Positions 1-9,459 of a stretch of 20,219 nucleotides of DNA are shown here, in pieces; positions within the stretch are counted from its first letter, which is position 1; each line of letters opens with the position of its first letter. A program made the translations under genes and the position numbers. Below the pieces are notes generated by a model. The model had not been told where the DNA came from. It saw nothing but the letters and a program-made list of their open reading frames with translations, and did not search any database. The DNA lies in NCBI RefSeq assembly GCF_000313135.1, contig NW_004457658.1:3985-24203 (forward strand), in the 5' to 3' direction. This stretch comes from Acanthamoeba castellanii str. Neff. Taxonomy: Eukaryota; Discosea; Longamoebia; Acanthamoebidae.

Positions 1-3000
1 CAGCAGCTGGCTGCACTTGATGCGTCCGATGCAGAGGAGTGCGTTCGACTTTGATAGAGTTACATGTGCAGAGCCCGAGAAGCTTCAGGAGTGGAAGAAT
101 CATCTTCGCTTCCTTCTCTGGGCTCTTCCATCCGCCTTCCGGCCAGAGACGAACGGAGACACCTCTGCTTCATTGCGTACGTGCCGCCTCGCACTTCGTT
201 TCAACCTGGGAGTCGCCTCACTCTCTGTCCCCTTGTTCGTACAGAGGTGCCTCCACTGAGCGACATCAACCAAACCTGCGTCGACAAGCTCTTCCGCCAT
301 GTGGCCACCGCGGTCAATCACAGCCCGGAGATGAGCAACCACCTGATTGAAATACTCGCTGCCGGCACCCCGCTGAACAGAAGATGCAAGGACGCACCAT
401 CGGGCAGCAGTGTCGTTTTACCTCTCTGGAAGGACGCTCGAGTGCAATCGTACTGTGTCGAGCTGCTTCTTCGCCACTTGAGTGTCGCCTCAAGCGAAGC
501 GAGCGAGCCACTGGAAAGCTCGGGCTCACTCGCTACTCGGCGTCTGTTCTGCCCAGCGGCAGCAGGACCTTCGTCGTACGATGAAGCCCTCTACACTCAG
601 GTATCGAAATACCCTGCTATCATTGCTCGCTTGTGTATCTTGCGACCCAACTGATCAACCTCTGTATAGCAAGGCAATGTGGAGCTCCTGGCGCTCTTCG
701 CCCGTTACTCGAGCACCGAAGATACCACCTCCGAGCTGGTGCGTCTCCTCAGCGACACCGTGAACGCTTGGCTCGGATACCACGCCGATCGTCAGATCCG
801 GTATGGTCCCATTAGTCCACACGACAATACACTCTCGCGGGACTGATGTATTGTTTGTCCTGCAGGATCAATCCGGCCATACCACCTTCCACAAGGCTCG
901 CTGCGGCAGTTATTATGGCCACGGTCGTGCGGCGCATGGGTACGTGTAATTTTATCGTGCAGCTCTTGGCACATCAGTACTAATACCCTCTTCACACCTA
1001 GGGACCGATACCGACGTAAGTCCCAGGGCCGAGGCCGTGCTCAGCTTCCTGGCGTCGTTGCTGTTCCGTACGCCATTGAAGCAGCGGCGATCAATGTCAA
1101 CCTCCAAGTCCCCCCGCTCTTCGTATCGCGGCCTGCTTAACTTGATTACTCATTCGAGTGTTGAAGGCGGAGGAGGAAAGAAGGACGTCATCCAGCGCAT
1201 CGAGGAGACCATCGAAAAGGAGTCGAGGGACGAGCAGCAGGAACGCAAGTCCGGCTCTGAACGGAAGACGAGCATTAGCGAGCCTTTTATGTGGGAGACC
1301 AGCGAACCGACCACCGAAGACGAGATCGCGGTGGAACTCGAGGTCATGAATGACGCGGCATGCCTCCTGGCTCTAGACGCAACAGAAGACTTTGTGGACG
1401 AGGTTCGTAACCCCAACTCTCTCTCTCTCTCCTCTGCATGAGCTAAAGTGAACGCGGCCTTCAGGTGGAGCTGTTTTTGGTTTCGTTCGTCCTGGCCCGC
1501 AAGGACATCAACCCACGAACCGCGTCCGCTCTCGTCGAGGGTCTTGTGCAAATGGGCAGATACTACCCATCGCGCATCGGCAGTTTTGCGCGCAACGCTC
1601 TGCAAAGCGACGTCTGCCATATGGTGGTGGGCACGAAGTCGCTATCGTCGTACCAGCAACGCCAACGGATGCAGACAGGTATGCTTGTGCTGATCTTCTT
1701 CTTCATGCCTAAGTGCCAACACATTATTGTTAGGTCGGTCCGAGGGCGTCATGGCGCTTCGTTTAGCCTATATCGAAGCCGTCGCTCGCAGCATCAACCT
1801 CCACGTGTTCCAAACTACTGCCACCGATTCGTTTGAGAATGTGTACGCTTGCTTGCCCCATGGAGCTTGGTTTATGGCGTATGTCTTACCGCTCACTTTG
1901 TGTATCAGCGTCTTGCTTTGCATCTTGGCCCTGCTTTCAGACGAGGAACAGTTCCAGCGACAAGGCAGCCTTCTCGCTGACCAGATCGAGGTGCGTCGTA
2001 GAATGTTGAAATGAAAAGAGAATCCAATCAACTGACCATTCTGTGATGCAGCTACACGTAGTTCAGCATAGCGAAACGGCCGACAACTATCTGGCGGACG
2101 TGTTCCCTGCTTCCAGCAACTTCGCCGAGTCCCTGGTGCGGGGGCGGGCGCAAAGATTCAGCGAACGCTTGGCCAAGGCGTACCCGACCCGCACCGCCGT
2201 TATGTTGAAGCAGGCCGCCTGCCAATGCATTCAGACTACTGGCTTCGACCGTGCTGCTCTGATCCTGGAGGTATGCACTTGACCGGCGCCCGGTTTCATG
2301 ACCGCCCGTGCTAACTCGTGGTATGCCACCCAGTGTTTGGAGCCGTGGACGCGTAACTACGGCCCCCAGCTGCTCCGCGCTTCGGACGACGCTGCCCGCG
2401 AGAAAGTACAAGAGATCGTTCAAGTCCTGTTCAAGTACACCTCGCGATTCCCCCCTTGACGATTGTTTATTAAGCTGTAAGGGGATGAGCTTGTTGTTAA
2501 CGTTGGGCATGCCACAGGCTCAGTCTGATGCTATGGTCCAACGGCAACCTCCGCTCGTGCCTTGAGCGGCTGTGGGTGGCGACCGTGTCGTCCGCCAACG
2601 CTTCGGTGAGCGTTCCCGCCCTGATGGACTACCTTGCGGGTCGGGTTCTGTCGGCCCTGCAACCAGAACGCGAGGCAACACTTGCTTTGGGCAAGAGTGT
2701 CTGTTCCTGTACGCCATCAAAACCCCTACGTACCGTGCGGTCATACTCACCACACATTTGAACACAGTCCTGGCGAAGGGAGAATGCCGCGCAGCACTGC
2801 TCGACAGCCTGATAAGCCGCCTACGCGACTACACCGCGTCGTCTTCATCCTTCTCCTATCTACGGAAAGAGGAGATCATCTTTTACTTCCTCATGGATGT
2901 CCCGCTGGTCGACACGATCGCCAGCGAGAGCCTCATCCTCAATCACCCGCATTTCGCTCTCACTCTCCAGAACGCCCTCGTCATCTTCGTCCGTAGCAAT

Positions 3001-6000
3001 AGCAACGTCGATGCCGCTCGGCTGCCTCTCGGCAAGCGCTTCCTGCTCAACCTACTCTTTGCCGTTGCTAAGACCACATTGCCCGACTACGGCACAGCAG
3101 CGCCTGCGGATGACCGCGCCAGGGTGGTCGAGAACCTGCCGCCGGTCCCCTCTTCGCTCTACTCGTCGTCCTCGATCCGACTCTCTTCATCTTCCTTCTA
3201 TGCGCATCTGGGCGCCGCGTCAACCAGCTTCAGCCGCTCGCCCTCGCCCTCGGCGTCGTTGGCTACCTCCATTTCATCACCGTCGGCTTCATCTACGAAC
3301 ATCGCCACATCACCCAAGCGCTTTAGCGCGGCCGCGCTTATGATTCGAGAAACCGGAACCGCGCTTCGCTCATCTCTAAGCGAGGCCAAATCGGCAGCAG
3401 CGGAGGCCGGCCACCACCGTCGACCCAGCAAGGGCGCCGACCGCGACAGCACAGAATCCACGATCGACGCCGCGACGCCGCAGTCGAGCTCTAAGAAGAA
3501 GTTCCTCCTCAACCTCAGGTCCCTCTCGCAGCGAAGCTGCAAGCAGAAGGAAGTCGACAAGGACAAGGGCAAAGGCAAGGCCAAGGAGAGGGACGAGGCG
3601 CACGAAAGCGATGAGCCTCCGTCGCCGCGGCGTCGAGGCCTGTTGACCAGCCGTGGCCGCAGCAAGAGCATCAAACAGCAGCGGTCAGCCAGGCAGCTCG
3701 AGCTTCAGCCAGCGCCAGTCGACGAGAATCCGCCTCCCATCCGCAGAGGCCGCTCGGCGACGCTGCCCGACAGCCTGCTAGTCTCGCCGCACATCACGAC
3801 CCGCGGAGAGTCGGTCAACACCAGGCCCTGCTCTGCGCGCCCATCGCCGACAGCTAAGCCGCGAAGCGAGCGTGCCGTGTTCGTGGAGGCTGGCCCCAAG
3901 AAGACGCTGCAGGCGAGGGTCGACGAGATCAACCATGACCGCAAGGCATCGCCGACCATGGCAGAGCGATCCATCTCCCTATCGCTTTCTCGTGCCGGCC
4001 GCGCCCGCACGACGTTGGCTGTGCCCCTCTTCGCGCAAGGCGCGCGCAGCCGATCGAACGATCAGTGCTCCACGACTTCGTCTTCGTCTCCGCCGTCCTC
4101 GCCCAAGTCGCTCGCCTCATCGTCATCCTCGGTGTCGGCCAGGCTCTTCTCTCTTACCAGCTCTCCCTCGCAACGTCGACGCAGCAAAGGCAAGGCCAAG
4201 AAGCTCTTCCGGACCGCCAACATCAACGATGACTTCGATGCCGGAGGAGAACTGCCCGCACGCTCCCCTGGCAAAGACGCAAAGCACCACGCGGATTTGG
4301 CGTCGGTGCCTTGGGTTTCTGCCGCCGTACGGCCGCGGCACTACACGGAGCAACAGACCGTCGACGCAGCCGGAGACACGCAGCACTCGCCGCGTCGACC
4401 GACGATCTCGGGCTTGTCACCGCACTTCCGCTTCATCGACGAGATGATGGACGAGCTACGCGATCCGGCACCCGCCCACTCCCTTGCTGTCTCGCTCTCC
4501 CGCGTGGTTCCTCATCTGGCGCTCCTTACGTACGCTCCCCCGCCAGGCAGCATTCACTCGTCCAGCCACTCACCCGATTCCCGAAACGACAGACCTGAGC
4601 TACGGCACGATTGGACTCGTCTCTCCCTCGAGTGGGGACTCCGCGCGGAGGAGGCCGATATCGCCGTGGCCTCGCTGGAATTGTTCCATTTGCTGGGCGG
4701 GGCTGCCCACGTATCCGCGTCATCGGCGCCCGCCGACTTGCAACGCGTCGCCCATGCCCTCGTCTGCTCGCTCAACACCCACGCCCTGCGAGCCCATCAG
4801 CAACCTGGTGACACAGCAAACGCAGATCTCGTTGGCGTTGATACCTCCGCCAAGTCGCAGCTGCTCTTCGACGTTCTCCTGAAGCTCCTAGACAAGGTAT
4901 GCACACACACACACACACACTACACGCGTCGCACGTGAGCCTGGCGTCTCACATGCGTACTCTTGATCAGTGTCCTTCGTCGGTGGCGCTTCGTGAGGGC
5001 TTTGCGATCAGTGTCGCGCTGATGCGGGTCGTGGGTGAGGGCCACCCGTTCCGCCTTCACGATCACGCCAACCACTACCGTGCCGGCCTCGCCCTGCTCA
5101 CCGGACTGTGGAATCGACAGCCCATGACCTTCCTTCACTCCCTGCACGAGGTACCTTGCGGACCCAAGAAGACCCACATCAACTCCCCACCCGCTCACCA
5201 CCCCCTTGCCCAGGCGCTGCCTTCGCTGTGCGGGCTCTGGGGCGTGACTAGAGACCTCGGGCTGATATTGTCCCCACCGCCGCTGGCCAAGTGTATCGTC
5301 TTCACTCTGACAGGCGCCTTGGGGCGACACCCGCACCTCCTCAAGGTGAGCTCGGACTCTGCTGCACTTTTACGCCTGGGAATTGATCTTCAAACTGATC
5401 AAAACGTCTTTACATGTGACTGCAGGATTCCCTCGCGGCGCTGAGGCTTCTGTTCCGCGTCTACCAGCACCAGTTTGCTGAGGCGGAGGAGTCAGACCGC
5501 AGCCTTAGCGTCGCGACGCAGTCGGTGCTGTGGCTCGACCTTGTCAACATCGTGTTCGAGTCATTTGAGTACTACTCGCCGGATCCCGTCGCGCAAGAAG
5601 CCAACAGCGACGGCCTGAAGCGCGAGATGTCGACAGACAGCGACCTCGTTTCGAGTGAAGACGAAGAGCAAGAAGAAGACCACGAACATCACCTTGGCGC
5701 CATCTGCGAGAGCACGCTCGAGATGGCGAGTAGGAGCAGCGACAGTGGCGACGGAAGGCGCCACAGGGACGTGCTGGCCACGTTACTCCGCAGTGGTGGC
5801 GCATACCGCATCAGGAAGAGGGCGCGGGACGAAGGGCTGCAGCGCGTCAAGCGGATCATCAGCGAAAGCATCGAATTCTACCTCAACCACATGCGGCCGC
5901 AGCAGCCGACCGCCCACGGATTTGACGCCTTCGAGCACATCTACGACCAATTCCTGGCAGCGCTACCGAGCGACCGTCACAGCAAAAACTCGTCGTACTC

Positions 6001-7333
6001 ATCTTCGGCGTCATCATCATCGGAGGAGGACCAGAGTTCGCAGGCGGACGGCGACGTAACCGTCCTCAACGGCCTCATGCAGACCTTCATGCAATCCTTC
6101 TTCGCGACGTTCCCAGACCATCACGACTTTGCCTACGTGCTCGAGCTCTCGCTGCAGTTCCTGCGAGGCGCCGGCAAGCAGCCGGCGTGGATCGTGCCCA
6201 CCCTCACTCTTCTCACACATCTCGTGCTGTACGTTTTCACTCACTCCGTTCTTCCCTCGTCGTGCTCCCTGATGATCATGCGCTCATCCTTCATTTAAAC
6301 CTTTTTCTTTCTGACCAGCTGGACGAGTACGATCTCCGCCCCGAAGAGCTGAAGGATATCGGCGAGGCGGTGGTTCAGTGCTCCCTCTCTGCCGGGTCCT
6401 GGGTGGTAGGAGCCGCGGATCAGCTCCTGGCCATCGCGCTCGAACGGACCAAGCCCGCGCCTCCTCCCACGGTAATTCGATGCAACACGACGCACGACAC
6501 ACACGACACGACACGACACGACCAACGACACTACACATGATATACGAGTTTGACAATGGTCGTCTGGGACGCAGGTGTTCGATCTCCTGGGGTCGATGGC
6601 ACTCCACAAGCGAGCCGCCGACTCCTCGCCGGCCATGACGCTGATGGGGCTCAGCGTGGAGGACGTGCCCGCTCTACTGAACCCGAATCTGGGCACCACC
6701 AGGAAGGAGAAGAGGAAGGCCGTCTTCTTGGCGTCGTCTTCGTCTCTGTCATCTTCTGCTTCACCATCGCCGCTGGCCGAGAAGCAGGCCTCCTTCGAAG
6801 GTGGCGAGTCCAGCACGCCAAGACGACCTCGGGTCCCGTCGCTCTCGCTGGGACTGTCGGCCATCGCCAGATTCGCCGAGGAGGAAGAGGAACGAAAGTT
6901 GCGACGGCTCCACGACCACCACCATCAGCAGCAACAGACCCAGAAGACGCAGGAGGAAGAAGACGGCGACAACAACAACAGCAAGGAGCCGATAGCGACA
7001 ACTACGGCGACGGCGACGAGGAGCGGCAAGATGAACAAGATGAGGAACCTGACGAGCCTTCGGCTGCTCAAGCGAAAGAGCGTCAGAGGCGAATCAACAG
7101 CGAGCAACAAAGACAACAAGGAGAAGGAGAAGAAGAAGGAAAAGAAAAGAGAGAAGGCGATGAAGCGGAAAAAAGGCGAGGGGACCAGATCGGAGTTGAT
7201 GATGCCGGGCGGCGCCTCGCCGAGAGCGGAGTGCGACGCCAAGGAGGCCGAGGACGACCGAAGCTTCCAGCGACGCCAACGCGGCCACACGCTGCCCGCC
7301 AACGCGCCACGCACGCTCGGCACCTCGAACTGA
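1..7333 (+). CDS. Large helical-repeat protein, 3' part (5' end outside window)
   Basis: Family not recognised with certainty. Exons that keep one frame: 1-38, 72-180, 247-600, 670-800, 866-939, 1002-1402, 1465-1678, 1734-1990, 2052-2270, 2334-2434, 2518-2696, 2768-4896, 4971-5150, 5214-5345, 5426-6223, 6319-6471, 6575-7333. They sum to 6228 nt (2075 residues plus TGA). Residues about 1-810 and 1400-1850 are leucine-rich amphipathic helices typical of ARM/HEAT scaffolds. Residues about 815-1205 are a Ser/Arg/Pro linker, an acidic run (SSEDEEQEEDHEHH) lies near 5652-5693, and the tail is Lys/Glu-rich. The order of helical blocks, including LEPWTRNYG and LKQAACQCIQ, loosely recalls Furry/Tao3/Mor2 cell-morphogenesis proteins, but this is only an impression. 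No kinase or GAP signature was seen. Two junctions are awkward: the intron-like 1879-1940 must be translated to hold frame, and the 6224 donor is weak (gtgctg). Confidence 0.75.
1879..1940 (+). other. Intron-like segment that must be read through to keep frame
   Basis: The 62-nt segment starts gtatgt and ends ctttcag, and its length matches the neighbouring 61-65-nt introns. Removing it shifts the frame and gives a stop after 13 codons. Leaving it in joins FMA to DEEQFQRQG in one open frame and adds a hydrophobic stretch (YVLPLTLCISVLLCILALL) that could span a membrane. It may be a retained intron, a productive/unproductive splice switch, or a one-base error in a true intron boundary. Confidence 0.5.
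3130..4300 (+). other. Ser/Arg-rich low-complexity linker within the large protein
   Basis: Within the 2129-nt exon 2768-4896, the encoded protein changes from leucine-rich helices to runs of Ser with Pro, Arg and Lys, such as SSSSIRLSSSSFY, RRGRSATLPDS and SSSSPPSSPKSLASSSSS. A Lys/Glu segment (KDKGKGKAKERDEAHES) lies between. Basic residues next to Ser-Pro suggest a phosphorylated disordered region; this is inference. The helical, Leu-rich character resumes after about 4410. Confidence 0.7.
6472..6574 (+). repeat. Intron with (ACGAC)n-type simple repeat
   Basis: This 103-nt intron of the large protein (gtaatt...acgcag) contains repeated cacgacacgacacgac units. The same motif and its complement (GTGTC) recur in introns of the TBC, FPGT and other genes in the window and are almost absent from exons. 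Confidence 0.7.
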
Positions 7334-7469
7334 CGCGACTGCCACATTAAAGAAGTAACGGTCCGCAAAAAAATTTTCCTTCCTGGTTGAGATCAATGGA
7401 CTTTAGTGGCTCCGTCCTTCCCCTGTCCTGGTACGTGTTGAGGCCACCACCAATTCAGACTCAGCCATT

Positions 7470-8140
7470 ATGGCTTTGGTCCACCGAGTTGGAGGTGGGT
7501 TGGCCCCGGACATCCTCGCGCCACCTGAGTCTGGTGACCTTCACGCTTTCTTCTCCGAGAGCATGGACAGACTTGATCCCGAGAAGGAACTCCTGCTGTG
7601 GTACGCCACGACCTCATTACGCTGGCCTCGTGAAGAAGAACTCTTGTTTTGAACTACCCCGCACCGGCGGACGTTCATTGCATTTGCTCGGTGTTTGCGT
7701 GCAGGGGTCGAGAGAGTGTGCCTCTCGACGGGAACTTGGCTCGGCATGTCTCCTCTCTCTATCGCAAAACATGCACAGGACTGTGTTGTGATAGTGCGCG
7801 GGTTCCTCCTTGCACTGCACGCAGTGGGACTTAGACAAAGGTGGACGGCCTGTGGACAAAGCGAAAACGCCCCTGATACGAGCGGGCGAGAGCTACAGCC
7901 GCAGGGTCGTGCATGTCCTGTGTCGCGCGCGGGCTCTACTCTCGGCGATGGGTAGCTGCACGGCACGGTCGACCTGAGTGCCGAATGTGTCAAACATATG
8001 ATAATCCCGACGCGTGTTGTGGCGACCCGGGTTGCAGCGGCGAGTGCCCCGACGGCTGCAATGGGCTGGGCTACAAGGAGAGGGTGGACCTGAGATTCGC
8101 TTCGGTCGCCGTTCCTGCCGCTCACCAAGCGCAACATTAA
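7470..8140 (+). CDS. Small Cys-rich protein with RING-like cysteine pattern
   Basis: Three exons, 7470-7600, 7705-7823 and 7905-8140, give 161 residues; both splices keep frame. The N-terminus (MALVHRVGGGLAPDILAPP) is acidic-hydrophobic. From residue 67 the cysteines resemble the second half of a C3HC4 RING: C67, C71/C72, C80, then CMSC (86-89) and CRMC (109-112) preceded by GRPE. The usual zinc-ligand His after C80 is not visible, so the fold is degenerate or one splice site is wrong. A second Cys cluster follows (C121, C122, C127, C131, C135). A ubiquitin-ligase role would be inference. In the same frame after the TAA, sequence to 8301 still reads protein-like (LDTTANNEDPHFTLSDP) and changes frame at a run of eight C, ending TIEDET-stop, so the gene may be longer than annotated. 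Confidence 0.45.
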
Positions 8141-8446
8141 ACAACGTCTGCGCCAGTGCTGGATACAACCGCAAATAACGAAGACCCTCACTTCACGCTC
8201 TCGGACCCACTTATTGGCACCGGACTAGGCCTCCCCCCCCTTCAATTTCTTTGGCGCCAACGCCGCCGTCACCCCCTATGACGATTGAGGACGAGACCTA
8301 GAATGTGTTCTTATATTGTTGTTGGTTGTAACAGTTGGCTTGCTGGCAGACCACGATTGCATTGCAACCATCGGTGATCTACGGGTCGGTATATATGAGA
8401 AGTGTTTGCTCCCGAAGGAACATGTGCAGAGAAAGGCAAAGCATGA
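8141..8446. other. Intergenic region between convergent genes
   Basis: The first half (to 8301) may be an extension of the upstream Cys-rich gene, because it stays open in frame and then shifts at the C-run 8223-8230. The second half is AT-richer and holds no ORF or RNA gene that can be supported. It probably contains both 3' UTRs. Confidence 0.4.
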
Positions 8447-8452
8447 TTTATT
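8447..8452 (-). terminator. Polyadenylation signal AATAAA for the secreted Cys-rich peptide gene
   Basis: A canonical AATAAA lies on the minus strand about 90 nt downstream of the TGA at 8544-8542. No other gene on this strand explains it. Confidence 0.5.
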
Positions 8453-8541
8453 GAGGGAGAGTGGGGAATGGATACACATCACAAACTCCTGAGCACATTG
8501 ATCTCCTCATCAGGTCCGCCACGGTGATGATCTGGTGGTGA

Positions 8542-8858
8542 TCACTCGAGGATGGTACAACTGTTGGGGCAGCGACCGTGGGGCACGCACTGGTTGTCGG
8601 TGTTTCCTCTTCCGCACGAGCAGCACACGCGACCCCTCCCCGAGCAGTCCTGGCCGTTGTTGCACGGCGGAGGACCCCTCCTTCCTTCCTGCATGTCGTG
8701 ACTATCAGTCTATTATGGTTCACTGAATGGTGCAGGCTGTGAGTGATGCCAGGCAGTGGAGTTGAGGTGTACCATGACATGTTCCTCATCAGCCAGGCCA
8801 AGCTGGAGACGACAAGCATGCCGAGCACAGCAAACGCGATGATCCACGCCTTGTTCAT
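8542..8858 (-). CDS. Short secreted peptide with eight cysteines, knottin-like spacing
   Basis: Exon 1 is 8858-8724 and exon 2 is 8688-8542, giving 93 residues. The start ATG opens a clear signal peptide ([15 protein letters not shown]..., hydrophobic to about residue 21). Exon 2 (residues 46-93) is Gly/Pro/Cys-rich with cysteines at 54, 60, 67, 68, 70, 79, 85 and 89, spaced C-x5-C-x6-C-C-x1-C-x8-C-x5-C-x3-C. The first six fit the general inhibitor-cystine-knot pattern. The chosen intron is only 35 nt (gtgaac...tgcag). The stronger donor at 8772 (gtacac) puts exon 2 in another frame that lacks the cysteines. A TATA box upstream and AATAAA downstream support this strand. The family is not recognised. 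It is probably an extracellular or vesicular peptide; no activity is claimed. Confidence 0.55.
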
Positions 8859-8880
8859 GTTTGGTGATAGAAGTTGGTTA

Positions 8881-8968
8881 GTTGGTTGGTTGGTTGGTTG
8901 GTTGGTTGGTTGGTTGGTTGGTTGGTTGGTTGGTTGGTTGGTTGGTTGGTTGGTTGGTTGGTTGGTTG
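8881..8968 (+). repeat. Tetranucleotide microsatellite (GTTG)22
   Basis: A near-perfect run of GTTG units covers about 88 bp, with degenerate units on both edges. It lies between the TATA box at 9020-9027 and the ATG at 8858 of the minus-strand peptide gene, so it would be (CCAA)n in that gene's 5' leader. Confidence 0.9.
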
Positions 8969-9019
8969 GGATGTTTGGTTTGTTTGGTTGGGGATGACAG
9001 TCACACTGTACCACGCTCG

Positions 9020-9027
9020 TTTTTATA
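9020..9027 (-). promoter_or_regulatory. TATA box of the secreted peptide gene
   Basis: The minus strand reads TATAAAAA about 165 nt upstream of the ATG at 8858. With a usual 30-nt offset, transcription would start near 8995 and place the CCAA repeat in the 5' UTR. Confidence 0.5.
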
Positions 9028-9179
9028 CTTGTCCTGGTGGGCTGCCATTGGTCCCGCTTTGTGGCTGGTGCCGCTTGCTTGAGGGAGCGGCTGCCGTCAC
9101 CACCAGCACTGGAGAAGCAAACCCTCTGGTACCATGCACCACAGGCACAACCACTCTGGACTTTTCTTGCGGTCACCCA

Positions 9180-9400
9180 TCAACACAAAATGTAACGTGA
9201 TGAATGTACGGCCTTGTGTGCGGCCTGGGACCTGGCGGAGGGGCCGACAAGGAGGAGATAGCGGAGGAGTGGGGCGGCGACGAGCACGTTGAGGCTGTTG
9301 CCCAGCTGCTGGCACTTCTGCCGCTCGCCCGTGCCTTCGGGGAACTCAAAGCTGTCCGGAACCCGTGCAGCCGCGCCACCTCCCGCGGGGTGATAAAGGT
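9180..9400 (-). pseudogene. 3' relic of a cytosine-C5 methyltransferase, Dnmt2-like
   Basis: Reading down from 9400, one frame gives TPREVARLHGF (motif IX region). A one-base slip near 9359 then continues with PDSFEFPEG, RQKCQQLGNSLNV and LLRYLL, to a TGA at 9182-9180. The GNSLNV block is motif X of C5-methyltransferases, and this form is typical of Dnmt2/TRDMT1 tRNA methyltransferases. The catalytic PCQ and ENV motifs are absent. Upstream there is only a 60-bp AT-rich stretch without an AG acceptor, and then the divergent TBC gene. It is therefore a truncated fragment of about 70 codons with a frame break (one C apparently missing in ttccgg). Identification of the motifs is firm; assignment to Dnmt2 rather than another C5-methyltransferase is likely but unproved. 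Confidence 0.65.
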
Positions 9401-9459
9401 TAAAGTAAGAAAAACAATTTAAACAATTTTTTCAAAATCAAAAAAAAAGGAAAGTAAAG

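Noticed and set aside
1..71. Mutational stop in the first exon (TGA at 52-54)
   Set aside because: A short intron (39-71, or 24-71) with GT-AG ends restores the frame, so no break is needed.
7649..7834. Separate small ORF
   Set aside because: It is simply exon 2 of the Cys-rich gene plus intron flanks.
7617..7859. Minus-strand ORF with CVQC and CMFC, zinc-ribbon-like
   Set aside because: It is antisense to the better-supported plus-strand exons and has no partner exons. The cysteine pairs arise partly from the complementary Cys/Thr codons.
8448..9176. Minus-strand ORF of 242 codons with NQPT repeats
   Set aside because: The repeat part is the translated GTTG microsatellite, and the signal peptide with TATA spacing supports the internal ATG at 8858. 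Downstream of the splice another frame holds the cysteines.
9204..9422. Plus-strand ORF of 72 codons
   Set aside because: It is antisense to the conserved methyltransferase relic, which explains its open frame.
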